Shown here: piece after piece, positions 53,605 through 62,716 of the stretch | How positions within the stretch are numbered: the first letter of the stretch is position 1 | Layout of the letters: every line of letters begins with the position of its first letter | Assembly: GCF_001761365.1 (NCBI RefSeq) | Contig: NZ_CP017477.1 | Coordinates: 1,920,501-1,984,500, forward strand | DNA from: Polaribacter vadi | Lineage (GTDB): Bacteria; Bacteroidota; Bacteroidia; Flavobacteriales; Flavobacteriaceae | Reading direction: 5' to 3' | Length of the DNA stretch: 64,000 nucleotides | Position numbers and translations under genes: made by a program | Notes under the pieces: generated by a model | The model's database searches: none | The model's input: only the letters and a program-made list of their open reading frames with translations | What the model was told of the DNA's origin: nothing

Positions 53605-56600
53605 ATGAAAACACTCAAATATTTTATATATATTTCTATTGTAGTTTTATTGATTTCTGCTTGTGCAACAATAAAAATGCAGGTAACAGAAGGTCAAAAT
53701 TTTGTTCCAAGAACAGATTCTTCTAATGTAATTCACTCTTTTTATTTAATTGGTGATGCTGGAAATTCTGATTTATATAGAAGAGATTCTGCTTTGTCTT
53801 ACTTAAGTCAAGAAATTGCAAACGCAAAAAAGAATTCGACTTTAATTTATTTGGGTGATAATGTATATCAGAGAGGAATTCCAGAGGAAAACTCTAAAGA
53901 ATACGAATTGGCTAGTCATCGTTTAAAAGTTCAAACTGATATTGGTAAAAAATTTCCTGGTAACACTTTGGTAATTCCTGGAAATCATGATTGGTATAGT
54001 GGTTTAAAAGGTTTAAAAAGACAAGAAAAGTTAGTTGAGGATGCTTTAGGTAAAAAAAGTTTTGAGCCAGATAATGGTTGCCCTTTAGAGAAAATTGAAA
54101 TAAATGAAGATATTAATATTATTGTTGTAGATACCCATTGGTTTGTTACAGATTGGGATAATCACCCAGGAATAAATGACGAATGTGAGATAAAAACACG
54201 TGAAAAATTCTTTGAAGAATTAGAAGGGATGATCAAAAAATCTCAAGGCAAAACAACAATTTTAGCTTTGCATCATCCTATGTTTACAAATGGTCCTCAT
54301 GGAGGTTATTATTCTTTTAAAAGCCACATGAAACCTTTGCCAATTATAGGAAGTGCTATAAATATTCTTCGTAAAACTGCTGGTGCTTTAGATGTAGATC
54401 AACAAAATGAAAAATACAATACCTTAAGAAAACGCGTTATTAGTTTGGCGCAACAAAATGAAAAGATAATTTTTGTTTCTGGTCATGAACATAGTATTCA
54501 ATACATAGTTCAAGATAATATACCTCAAATTGTAAGTGGATCTGGCTCTAAATTAACAGCAACAAAAAATGTAAATGGTGGTAAATTTTCTTACGGAACA
54601 CAAGGTTTTGCAAGGTTAGATGTTTATAAAGATGGTTCTTCTACTGTGCATTTTTATACAGCTAAAGATCGTAAAATTGTCTATGAGGCAAATGTGTTTA
54701 AAAAAGATAGTATCATAGAATATACCGATTTTCCGAATGCCAAATTATCTGAAAAAGAAGCCTCAATTTATACAGATCAAGAAGTTACAAAAGGAAAATT
54801 TTATAATTTACTTTGGGGAAAAAGATACCGAAAATATTTTGGTCAAAAAGTAAATGCATCTACTGTAAATTTAGATACTTTACATGGTGGTTTAAAACCT
54901 GTTAGAAGAGGTGGAGGTCATCAATCTAAAACTTTACGATTAGAAGACAAAGAAGGTCGAGAATTTACAATGAGAGCTTTACGAAAAAACGCTGTGCAAT
55001 ATTTGCAAGCTGTTGCTTTTAAAGAACAATATGTAGAAGGGCAATTTAATAAAACATATACAGAAAGTTTATTGTTAGACGTTTTTACGGGTTCACATCC
55101 TTATGCGCCTTTTACAATAGGAGATTTAGCAGATGCTATTGATGTTTATCATTCAAATCCTGTTTTATATTATGTACCAAAACAAATAGGTTTAGGTGAG
55201 TTTAATGCAGATTATGGTGATGAATTGTATATGATTGAAGAACGAACTGCAGATGGTCATGGAAATCAAAAAAGTTTTGGGTATGCTAATGAAATTATCA
55301 GTACAGACGATTTAAGAAAAAACTTAAAAAAAGACGAAAAATATAGTATTGACGAAGAATCTTACATAAGAGCTCGTTTGTTTGACATGCTAATAGGAGA
55401 TTGGGACAGACATCAAGATCAGTGGAGATGGGCTGAGTTTAAAAAAGATGATAAAGTAGTTTACAGACCTGTACCAAGAGATAGAGATCAAGCATTTTCT
55501 ATTTTTTCTGATGGGATTTTACTAAATATTTTTACACGATTAATACCTGATTTAAGAGGTATGAGATCTTACAAAGAAGACATCGAAAAACCAAGATGGT
55601 TTAATTTATCTGGCTATCCTTTAGATATGACTTTGATTCATAATTCTGATAAAAAAGTTTGGGATGCACAAGTTGCTATTATACAAAGCCAAATTACAGA
55701 TGAGATTATTGATGGTGCTTTTGCAAAATTTCCAAAAGAAGTTAATGATGAAACCATCGAAGATATTAAAAGAAAACTGAAAGGTAGAAAAAAGAATCTT
55801 CAAAAAATATCAGATAAATACTTTGCTTATTTAAACAACTTTCAAGTGATAAAAGGAACCAACAAAGATGATTGGTTTGATATTGAGCGATTTGAAAATG
55901 GAGATACTAAAATATCAGTTTACAGAATAAAAGATGGAGAAAAAGCAGATATCATGCTTCAAAGAACCTATAAATATAATCTTACTAAAAATATTTGGTT
56001 GTATGGTTTAGATGATGATGATGTATTTACCCTAAATGGAAATGCTGGTAGAAAAACAATAAATTTAAAAATTGTTGGTGGTTTAAATAATGATGTTTAT
56101 GAAATTAATGAAACTAAAAAAGTAAAAGTTTACGACTATAAATCTAAGAAAAGTACTTTTAAGACACCAAATGTAAATAAAAAACTTACAGACGATTATT
56201 CCACAAATATCTACGATTATAAAAAAATTAGAAGCTTTAAAAACTCTCTTTCTCCTGCAATAGGTTATAATCCAGATGATGGGATAAAATTAGGCGTAAA
56301 AAATACATTTCTCGTAAATAGTTTCGAGAGAAACCCTTTTACAAGAAAACATGTATTGTCTGCATTTTACTATTTTGCTACCAATGGTTTTGAGCTTGCA
56401 TATGATGGCGAATTTGCAAACGTTATTAAAAAATGGAATTTAGGTTTTGAAGGAAAATATACAAGCGCAAATTTTGCACAAAATTTCTTCGGATTTGGAA
56501 ATAACTCCGTTAATTTAGAAGCAGACGAATTAGAAAACAGAGATTTTAACAGAGTTAAAATAGAGCAAGTAATTGGAGGAACGTATTTAAAATGGAGAGG

Positions 56601-57303
56601 AGATTTAGGTGCTGAATTTAAAGTTGGAGCAAAATATCAAAACTATAATGTAGATAGAACAGCTGATAGATTTTTAGAAACGCAATATGCAGCAGGTAAT
56701 AGAATTTTTGAAAGACAACAATTTATTAATACAGAAGCCAGTTATTCTTATCAACATTCAGACAATCCTGCTTTTCCAACTTTAGGAATTCAATTTTTAG
56801 CAAAAGCTGGTTTTACAGGCAACATAAAAGAAAATAGAGATTTTTCTTACGCAGAATCTTCATTATCAATTACACACAAATTAATACCAAGTGGAAAGTT
56901 AGTTTTAGCATCAAAAATTAATGGTCAATTTATTTTTGATGATGAATTTGAGTTTTATCAAGCATCAAGTATTGGTGGTAATAATGGAATGCGTGCTTAT
57001 AGAAATGAACGTTTTACAGGCAAAAATGCTTTTTATCATTCTTCTGATATTCGTTGGAATTTAAGAAGCGTAAAAACAAATCTATTACCTACTAACATTG
57101 GTCTTTTTGGTGGTTTTGATTATGGTAAAGTTTGGGGAACTCCAGATAGCTTAACTGCTTTCCCAAATGATACTGGACAACCAAGAACTTCTTATGGAGG
57201 TGGTATTTTTATAAATGCAGCAGATATTCTTGCTGGAAATATTGGTGTTTTTACTGGTGATGATGGTGCACGTATAACTTTTACTTTAGGGTTTGATTTT
57301 TAA
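53605..57303 (+). CDS. Lipoprotein fusing a metallophosphatase, a kinase-like segment and an outer-membrane beta barrel
   Basis: The 1,232-residue protein has a lipoprotein signal (lipidated C20 in LISAC). The calcineurin-like phosphoesterase domain is about 43-360, with all five motifs: GD at 50-51, GDN at 84-86, GNHD at 126-129, HHP at 223-225 and GHEH at 293-296. A central region (about 430-640) opens with strands SKTLRL and FTMRALRK. It contains GDWDRHQDQWRW at 598-609 and RDRDQAF at 625-631, which resemble the catalytic and metal-binding loops of FAM20/CotH/HipA-like kinases. The C-terminal 350 residues alternate aromatic strands and end TFTLGFDF, as BamA/surface-antigen barrels do. Catalysis of the middle part is inference. 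It forms a compact unit with the DUF423 gene downstream. Confidence 0.82.
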   Translation: MKTLKYFIYISIVVLLISACATIKMQVTEGQNFVPRTDSSNVIHSFYLIGDAGNSDLYRRDSALSYLSQEIANAKKNSTLIYLGDNVYQRGIPEENSKEYELASHRLKVQTDIGKKFPGNTLVIPGNHDWYSGLKGLKRQEKLVEDALGKKSFEPDNGCPLEKIEINEDINIIVVDTHWFVTDWDNHPGINDECEIKTREKFFEELEGMIKKSQGKTTILALHHPMFTNGPHGGYYSFKSHMKPLPIIGSAINILRKTAGALDVDQQNEKYNTLRKRVISLAQQNEKIIFVSGHEHSIQYIVQDNIPQIVSGSGSKLTATKNVNGGKFSYGTQGFARLDVYKDGSSTVHFYTAKDRKIVYEANVFKKDSIIEYTDFPNAKLSEKEASIYTDQEVTKGKFYNLLWGKRYRKYFGQKVNASTVNLDTLHGGLKPVRRGGGHQSKTLRLEDKEGREFTMRALRKNAVQYLQAVAFKEQYVEGQFNKTYTESLLLDVFTGSHPYAPFTIGDLADAIDVYHSNPVLYYVPKQIGLGEFNADYGDELYMIEERTADGHGNQKSFGYANEIISTDDLRKNLKKDEKYSIDEESYIRARLFDMLIGDWDRHQDQWRWAEFKKDDKVVYRPVPRDRDQAFSIFSDGILLNIFTRLIPDLRGMRSYKEDIEKPRWFNLSGYPLDMTLIHNSDKKVWDAQVAIIQSQITDEIIDGAFAKFPKEVNDETIEDIKRKLKGRKKNLQKISDKYFAYLNNFQVIKGTNKDDWFDIERFENGDTKISVYRIKDGEKADIMLQRTYKYNLTKNIWLYGLDDDDVFTLNGNAGRKTINLKIVGGLNNDVYEINETKKVKVYDYKSKKSTFKTPNVNKKLTDDYSTNIYDYKKIRSFKNSLSPAIGYNPDDGIKLGVKNTFLVNSFERNPFTRKHVLSAFYYFATNGFELAYDGEFANVIKKWNLGFEGKYTSANFAQNFFGFGNNSVNLEADELENRDFNRVKIEQVIGGTYLKWRGDLGAEFKVGAKYQNYNVDRTADRFLETQYAAGNRIFERQQFINTEASYSYQHSDNPAFPTLGIQFLAKAGFTGNIKENRDFSYAESSLSITHKLIPSGKLVLASKINGQFIFDDEFEFYQASSIGGNNGMRAYRNERFTGKNAFYHSSDIRWNLRSVKTNLLPTNIGLFGGFDYGKVWGTPDSLTAFPNDTGQPRTSYGGGIFINAADILAGNIGVFTGDDGARITFTLGFDF

Positions 57304-57306
57304 GAT

Positions 57307-57684
57307 ATGAGTCAATTAGCGTTAATTTTTGGAAGTCTTTTTGGTGGTTTAGCAATAATTTTAGGTGCTTTTGGAGCACATTTATTAAAGAAGAAACTCA
57401 CCTCAGAGCAATTACAAAGTTTTGAAACTGGTGTAAAATACCAAATGTATCATGCAATTGTATTGCTTCTTTTAGGCTTTCATTTAGATATTTCTGCAAC
57501 TATAAATGCCTATATAGTTTATAGTTTTATAATTGGTACAATTTTATTTTCGTTTTCTATTTATGGCTTGGTCTTATCATCAGCAAATAATAAGAAATTG
57601 AAGTTTTTAGGGCCAATAACACCACTTGGTGGTTTGTTTTTAGTTGCAGGTTGGGTGTTGTTGCTTTTTAAATTTTTGATTTAA
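57307..57684 (+). CDS. DUF423 family membrane protein
   Basis: The 125-residue protein has four membrane helices and the DUF423 hallmark opening: FGSLFGGLAIILGAFGAHLLKK, then FETGVKYQMYHAIVLLLLG, and near the end ITPLGGLFLVAGWVLLL. The function of the family is unknown. It lies three bases after the barrel-fusion gene, so they share a transcript. Its stop overlaps the convergent next gene by four bases. Confidence 0.92.
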   Translation: MSQLALIFGSLFGGLAIILGAFGAHLLKKKLTSEQLQSFETGVKYQMYHAIVLLLLGFHLDISATINAYIVYSFIIGTILFSFSIYGLVLSSANNKKLKFLGPITPLGGLFLVAGWVLLLFKFLI

Positions 57685-58526
57685 TCAATTTTAAATTCAT
57701 ACAGAAAACCACCTTTTTTACCTGATTTTTCGTCAGTTATAATTAAAGTATTGTTGTCTTTAAAGCAAACACCTTCTTTTTGAGATTGATGTTCTAAAGC
57801 TATGTTATGTACTTTTCCTGATAAAAAATTATCGTTTTTATAACCTGTAAAAATTAAAATATTTTTCTTTGATAGCAGTACCACTTTTTTTCCATCATCA
57901 GAAATATCAGCAGCAGTTATCCAAGAATCAGCATCTTTACCATTATTAAAGTCTCCGATTTTTTTAGCAGTATGCTTCCCCTTAATGGCAGGTATTTTAT
58001 AAAGTGATGTTTTACCATATTCATCTTTAACCCTACTTTTTGTAAAAACGTAAAAGTTATTTTTGAAATAAAAGAAACTTTCAGCATCAAAAAAGCGGTC
58101 TTTCTTTTTTGTTGGAAATTTATCTTGATCTTCGTATTCAAACTCTATCTCCTCTACTTCTGCCTCTTTTTTATCTAAATCTTCTTTATTAACTTTTAAG
58201 ATTTTTAGATGTTTTCTTTCACTGTAATTATTACCAAAGTCACCAATATAAAGATTCCCAAACTCGTCAGAAGTAATATCTTCCCAATCGCTATTTTTCT
58301 CGTTAATATCAAGTTCTTTTATAATTTTTCCATTTGAATCAATGGCAAATATTTCAGATTTATTTCCACCATCTTCATGAATCCAAATTAAGTCTGAACC
58401 TGCAATTATTTCATTTCCCGAAATTTCTTTTAAACCTCCTGGTAATTCTCCAAGTACTTTTAATTGTCCAAAATTTTGGCAACTTATTAATAAAAATATG
58501 CTTAAAAGTATTGTGATTTTTTTCAT
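57681..58526 (-). CDS. Beta-propeller lipoprotein (SdiA-regulated-like)
   Basis: The 281-residue protein has a lipoprotein signal (LLISCQ, C16). Strand repeats of a propeller type follow: LKEISGNEIIAGSDLIWIHEDGG, DWEDITSDEFGNLYIGDFGNN, DAESFFYFKNNFYVFTKSR, and EGVCFKDNNTLIITDEKSG. The WEDI and YIGDFGNN blocks recall SdiA-regulated and NHL-like periplasmic propellers. The ligand is unknown. It is monocistronic, and 195 bases with no gene separate it from the next minus-strand operon. Confidence 0.72.
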   Translation of the reverse strand: MKKITILLSIFLLISCQNFGQLKVLGELPGGLKEISGNEIIAGSDLIWIHEDGGNKSEIFAIDSNGKIIKELDINEKNSDWEDITSDEFGNLYIGDFGNNYSERKHLKILKVNKEDLDKKEAEVEEIEFEYEDQDKFPTKKKDRFFDAESFFYFKNNFYVFTKSRVKDEYGKTSLYKIPAIKGKHTAKKIGDFNNGKDADSWITAADISDDGKKVVLLSKKNILIFTGYKNDNFLSGKVHNIALEHQSQKEGVCFKDNNTLIITDEKSGKKGGFLYEFKID

Positions 58527-58721
58527 AATAATTATGATTTGTTTTTCTGTAAAACGAAAAGATTGTGAAAATATTTATCTTTTTGAAAGTATTTTCTTCA
58601 AAAAAATAGATTTTAGATAAACTTGTTTTGATAGAGCATTAAAAAAAATATTCTCCAAAAAGTTTATACGAGTAAATTTAAAGCATGAGTGTTTCTTCTC
58701 TTTGGGAAGATTAAGATGGCT

Positions 58722-59579
58722 TTACCAGCCTCCAGAAGCTCCTCCACCTCCAAAAGAACCACCTCCAAATCCGCCACCAAAACCTCCACCACCAAAAGAG
58801 CCTCCTCCAGATGAACCACTTCCAAATCCGCCACCAAAACTTCCTCCACCTCTACCTGCATTACTCAAAATAATAGCTTCAAGAATTGAACCAGCTACAG
58901 AACCTTTTCTTCTAAAACCTCTGCCTCCACCTTTATTATTTTTATTCCCTCTAGAAACAATTAGGAAAAAGACGATAATCATGACTATAAAAATGATAAT
59001 TCCAGGATCAAAACCTTTTTCGTCTTGTTGACGAGTTCCAGTAAATTCGCCATTTAAAGTTTTAAATATATATATTGCACCTTTATCTAAACCTCCGTAA
59101 AAATCTCCTTTTCTAAATTCAGGTAAAATAACTCTCTCTATAATTCTTTTCGATTGAAAATCAGTTAATAACGGTTCTGCACCTCTACCAACTTGAATGG
59201 CTATTTTTTTATCATCCTTAGCCAATAAAATTAAAATACCATTATCTTTTTTAGCATCTCCAATTCCCCATTTTTCGCCCCAATTTGCAGCTAAATAATT
59301 TATATTTTCTCCTTCTGTTGATGCTATAATTGCCACAACAATTTGAGTTGAAGTAGTATCAGAATATTGTACTAACTTACTTTCTAAATTTGTTTTTTGT
59401 GATACTGATAATAAGTTTACATAATCGTAAACACTTGTTTGAAACTTTGGAGTTTCAGGAATTTTAAATCCTTGAGCAAAGGTTTGTAAAGAAAAAACGA
59501 GAGCAACAAAGAACAACCAGTTTTTACATAAACCTGCTAACTGAAAACTACCTACTGAATACTGCTTACTGAATATCAT
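58722..59579 (-). CDS. YgcG-type TPM domain protein with glycine-rich tail
   Basis: The 285-residue protein has a hydrophobic export segment (about 21-36, ending FAQ). A TPM_phosphatase domain follows (about 45-170: YVNLLSVSQKTNLESKL, TQIVVAII, WGIGDAKKDNGILILLAKDDKKIAIQVGRG), then a membrane helix (about 195-212) and a Gly/Ser/Phe-rich tail to the C-terminus. This is the YgcG layout. The start codon overlaps the upstream TPM gene (ATGA). The first 20 residues are encoded by a CAGT/TTCAGT-rich stretch unlike normal signal peptides. It forms an operon with LemA and a second TPM protein, a conserved trio linked to envelope homeostasis. Confidence 0.88.
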   Translation of the reverse strand: MIFSKQYSVGSFQLAGLCKNWLFFVALVFSLQTFAQGFKIPETPKFQTSVYDYVNLLSVSQKTNLESKLVQYSDTTSTQIVVAIIASTEGENINYLAANWGEKWGIGDAKKDNGILILLAKDDKKIAIQVGRGAEPLLTDFQSKRIIERVILPEFRKGDFYGGLDKGAIYIFKTLNGEFTGTRQQDEKGFDPGIIIFIVMIIVFFLIVSRGNKNNKGGGRGFRRKGSVAGSILEAIILSNAGRGGGSFGGGFGSGSSGGGSFGGGGFGGGFGGGSFGGGGASGGW

Positions 59580-60013
59580 CCTTTAGAAATTTCATTAGAA
59601 AGTTCGTTTTCATCATCAATTTGCCAAGGAAAATGTGCTTGTAATTCCTCACCAGCTTTTAAAATTCCATCAACAATTCCTTGTTTAAAGTTGCCATTTT
59701 TAAAGTGACTTTGCATTACATCTTTTGTGGAATTCCAGAAGTCTTTTGGTACTACTTTATTGATTCCTTTATCACCATAAATAACAAATTTTTGATCATT
59801 TACAGCAACATAAATCAACACAGCATTTGCATCTTTTGTATTGTCCATTTTTAAGAGATAAAATACTTCTAACGAGCGTTCATAAGGGTCTTTATCAGAC
59901 GTAGCTTCTATATGAACACGAATTTCGCCAGAAGTATTTTTCTCTGCAACTCTAATAGCAGAAATAATTTCTTGCTCTTCTTCTTTGGTAAGAAATGCTT
60001 CTACTTTAGACAT
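59576..60013 (-). CDS. Single-domain TPM family protein
   Basis: The 145-residue protein is a TPM domain without signal peptide or membrane helix. Its blocks are FLTKEEEQEIISAIRVAEKNTSGEIRVHIE, DANAVLIYVAVNDQKFVIYGDKGIN and FKQGIVDGILKAGEEL. TPM domains have been called phosphatases or photosystem-repair modules; the biochemical role in bacteria is uncertain. It is the middle gene of the lemA-TPM-ygcG operon. Its ATG abuts the lemA stop and its stop overlaps the ygcG start. Confidence 0.88.
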   Translation of the reverse strand: MSKVEAFLTKEEEQEIISAIRVAEKNTSGEIRVHIEATSDKDPYERSLEVFYLLKMDNTKDANAVLIYVAVNDQKFVIYGDKGINKVVPKDFWNSTKDVMQSHFKNGNFKQGIVDGILKAGEELQAHFPWQIDDENELSNEISKG

Positions 60014-60628
60014 TTATGCTGCTTTTTTATTATTAAAATCAAAATTTACATCTGGAGCATTTTCTGAACCAGCATCAGCTTGATAACGACTCATTTCATC
60101 GAAATTAAACATACCAGCTAATATAGAATTTGGGAAAATTTTGATATGTTTATTATAGTTATTTACACCTTCATTAAAACGATCTCTAGCAACATTAATT
60201 CTGTTTTCTGTACCTTCTAACTGACTTTGTAATTCTAAAAAGTTAGCATTCGATTTTAAATCAGGATAACGTTCTACAGATACCAATAATTTAGATAACG
60301 CACCAGACAAACCAGATTGTGCTTGTTGAAATTGCGCCATATTTTCTGGAGTTAAATCGCCAGCATTAATGTTTACAGAAGTTGCTTTTGCTCTTGCATT
60401 AATTACCTCTGTTAACGTACTTTTTTCAAAATCTGCTGCTCCTTGAACTGTTTTCACCAAATTCCCAATCAAATCATTTCTTCTTTGATATGCACTTTCT
60501 ACATTAGACCACGTAGTTTTTGCATCTTCTTGTAAAACAACAGCTTCGTTATTAAATCCTTTTGCCCAACTATAAACTGCAAAAACAATTACAGCAATAA
60601 TTATTACAGGTATTAACCATTTTTTCAT
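60014..60628 (-). CDS. lemA: LemA family protein
   Basis: The 204-residue protein has an N-terminal membrane helix (about 4-22) and a long helical cytosolic or periplasmic part. The family pattern is clear: VESAYQRRNDLIGNLVKTVQG, VSVERYPDLKSNANFLELQSQLEGTENRINVARDRFNEGVNNYNK, and FPNSILAGMFNF. LemA proteins form curved membrane-associated helical structures. The function is poorly defined, but the genes regularly occur with TPM proteins, as here. It is the first gene of the three-gene operon. Confidence 0.95.
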   Translation of the reverse strand: MKKWLIPVIIIAVIVFAVYSWAKGFNNEAVVLQEDAKTTWSNVESAYQRRNDLIGNLVKTVQGAADFEKSTLTEVINARAKATSVNINAGDLTPENMAQFQQAQSGLSGALSKLLVSVERYPDLKSNANFLELQSQLEGTENRINVARDRFNEGVNNYNKHIKIFPNSILAGMFNFDEMSRYQADAGSENAPDVNFDFNNKKAA

Positions 60629-60742
60629 AATTTCTAAATTTTATTTTTTGATTGATTTTTTATATTGTAAAAATACTCATTATTATCAACAGTAAAAAAA
60701 AGACTTTTAGCTGATACCCTATTTGTTTTAACTTGAATAAAG

Positions 60743-61495
60743 TTACAAAGAGGTTCCACCATCTAACGTGATTGTTTGTCCTGTTATAAACTTTGTATTA
60801 TCAGAAGCCAACCATACTACAGCTTCTGCAATTTCAGCTGCTTTTCCATAACGTTTCATGGGAATTACACTTTTTAAAATTGCATCCATTTCTGGTTTTG
60901 CACTCAGTAACTGATTTAACAAAGCAGATTCTGTATATCCAGGACACACTGCATTTACCCTTATATTTTTGGTGGCATATTCCATTGCTGCAGACTTTGT
61001 CATACCAACCACAGCAAATTTACTGGCACTATAACTAATATTATTGGGCGACGCTTTTAAACCTGCCAAAGACGCAATATTTACAATATTTCCATAACCT
61101 TGCTCTAAAAATTGCGCTAAAGCTACTTTCATACCATAATAAACACCTGTTTGATTCACTGCAATTACTCTATTCCAATCTCTCAAAGTAGATTCGTGCG
61201 TTCTTAAAAAACTAGGTCCAATTCCTGCATTATTTACAAGCACATCTAGTTTACCAAAATCTACAACTGTTTGTTTAATTAAGTTTTCTACTTCCTCAAA
61301 CTTTGCAACGTTTGCTTTTATTGGTAGCGATTTTCCTCCATTTGTTACAATTTCTGCCGCAACTTCTTTCGCTTTTTCTAAATTGATATCAGAAACCACA
61401 ACTGTTGCTCCATATTTTGCAAAATGAATTGCTGTTGCTTTTCCGATTCCAGAACCTGCTCCTGTAATAATTACTATTTTGTCTTTTACTTGCAT
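60743..61495 (-). CDS. Short-chain dehydrogenase/reductase
   Basis: The 250-residue classical SDR has the nucleotide motif TGAGSGIGKA at 11-20, VNNAG at 87-91, catalytic S142 and Y155-xxx-K159 (YSASK), and the end FITGQTITLDGG. A basic or acidic selector (SDIN at 35-38, with Asp36) suggests NAD preference. The substrate is unknown. A 160-base gap with an interspersed element separates it from the ACAD/kinase pair on the same strand. Involvement with those enzymes in hydroxyacyl metabolism is possible but not shown. Confidence 0.9.
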   Translation of the reverse strand: MQVKDKIVIITGAGSGIGKATAIHFAKYGATVVVSDINLEKAKEVAAEIVTNGGKSLPIKANVAKFEEVENLIKQTVVDFGKLDVLVNNAGIGPSFLRTHESTLRDWNRVIAVNQTGVYYGMKVALAQFLEQGYGNIVNIASLAGLKASPNNISYSASKFAVVGMTKSAAMEYATKNIRVNAVCPGYTESALLNQLLSAKPEMDAILKSVIPMKRYGKAAEIAEAVVWLASDNTKFITGQTITLDGGTSL

Positions 61496-61506
61496 ATTTT
61501 TGTATT

Positions 61507-61596
61507 TGGGCGTTCCCTAAAAAAGGTCGGGCTTTACACTATATCTTTTTGCGAAAAGCAAAAAGGATGTCGTTTCAATCCCTAACGCAAATTGGG
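61507..61596 (+). repeat. Conserved flavobacterial intergenic element (GGGCGTTCCC type)
   Basis: The element runs from GGGCGTTCCC through GGTCGGGCTTT to ATCCCTAACGCAA. An internal hairpin CTTTTTGC / GCAAAAAG (61545-61552 and 61558-61565) has a GAAAA loop. I recall near-identical segments between genes in many flavobacterial genomes, so it is likely an interspersed repeat, perhaps structured RNA. Confidence 0.65.
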
Positions 61597-61657
61597 TATT
61601 TAGTCATAAAACTAAGGAATATTATCAAAATTGTTAAAGTTCATAGTTCCACTTTGT

Positions 61658-62716
61658 TTAATCTATTGATTTCGTTTTGATCGCTTTTAAAGCCAACTTA
61701 CAACACAATTCTGATGCTTTATTCAAATTTGCAAAACGTGGATCTGTTGTAAAGCCTTTTGAATATCTAAAATAAATTTGCTGAGCAATTACTGCAATTT
61801 TAAACAAGCCAAAAACATAATAAAAAACCAAATTATCTACGTTTCTTCCAGATTTTTCTGCATACATTTTTGCAATTTCACTTCTAATTGGGTTTCCTTC
61901 AAAAACTGTAGGAGAAGGAATTCCTTGTTTTACAAAATCATGATCTGTAGCAACTGTCCAATATCCTAAAGAAGTTCCTAAATCCATTAAAGGATCTCCA
62001 AGAGTTGCCATTTCCCAATCTAAAACTGCTCCAATTTCCTGCCAAGAATCGTCTTTAAAAACAACATTATCATACTTAAAATCATTGTGAATTAAACAAT
62101 GCTCATATTTTTTTGGTTGATGTTCTTCCATCCATTTCATCACCATTGTTGCTTCTGGAACATCTTCTGTTTTTGCTTTTACATATTGCTTTCCCCAATT
62201 AGAAACTTGTCTTTCTACATAACCTTCTGGTTTACCTAAATCTTCTAAACCAATCGCTTTATAATCTACATTGTGTAATTCCACTAAAGTATCTAACCAA
62301 GAATTTGCTATTTTCTGGAACTCATCAACAGCAATATTTCTTTTATGCGCTTCTTTGTAATTTAAAATGATGCCCTCTACTTTTTCCATGATATAAAAAT
62401 CACTTCCTAAAATAGCTTGATCATCAGAAAATCCAAACATTTTTGGCACTTTAGAAAATGCTTTATAAACAGCACTTTGCACTTTGAATTCACGACTCAT
62501 GTCATGACCTCTTTTGATAGCTCCTTTTGGAGGTTTTCTCAAGACGAATTCCTTATTTTCTATTTTTAACAAATAGGTTAAGTTCGAAAATCCGTGAGTA
62601 AATTGTTCTACTAACAAATCACTTTCTACAGATTCAATTAAATTGATTTCTTGTAAATATTTTTTAAGAGCAACTTCTGGTAACTCTTCTCCTTTTCTTA
62701 CTTTTTGATTGCTCAT
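61658..62716 (-). CDS. APH-type phosphotransferase family protein (ACAD10/11 kinase-domain homologue)
   Basis: The 352-residue aminoglycoside-phosphotransferase-fold protein has [11 protein letters not shown] with the following Lys in FVLRKPP. The catalytic loop [11 protein letters not shown] and the metal-binding [16 protein letters not shown] are intact. The sequence resembles the kinase domain fused to acyl-CoA dehydrogenase in eukaryotic ACAD10 and ACAD11, not drug-resistance enzymes. Such kinases phosphorylate 4-hydroxyacyl-CoA. The gene overlaps the dehydrogenase gene at 62713-62716 (ATGA), making a coupled pair. Confidence 0.85.
   Translation of the reverse strand: MSNQKVRKGEELPEVALKKYLQEINLIESVESDLLVEQFTHGFSNLTYLLKIENKEFVLRKPPKGAIKRGHDMSREFKVQSAVYKAFSKVPKMFGFSDDQAILGSDFYIMEKVEGIILNYKEAHKRNIAVDEFQKIANSWLDTLVELHNVDYKAIGLEDLGKPEGYVERQVSNWGKQYVKAKTEDVPEATMVMKWMEEHQPKKYEHCLIHNDFKYDNVVFKDDSWQEIGAVLDWEMATLGDPLMDLGTSLGYWTVATDHDFVKQGIPSPTVFEGNPIRSEIAKMYAEKSGRNVDNLVFYYVFGLFKIAVIAQQIYFRYSKGFTTDPRFANLNKASELCCKLALKAIKTKSID

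Noticed and set aside
58702..59031. Plus-strand proline-rich ORF of 109 codons
   Set aside because: It is the antisense of the glycine-rich tail of the YgcG-like protein; the PPP runs come from GGN codons on the other strand.
61658..62716. Aminoglycoside resistance phosphotransferase
   Set aside because: Coupling to an acyl-CoA dehydrogenase and ACAD10/11-like sequence point to metabolism, not drug resistance.
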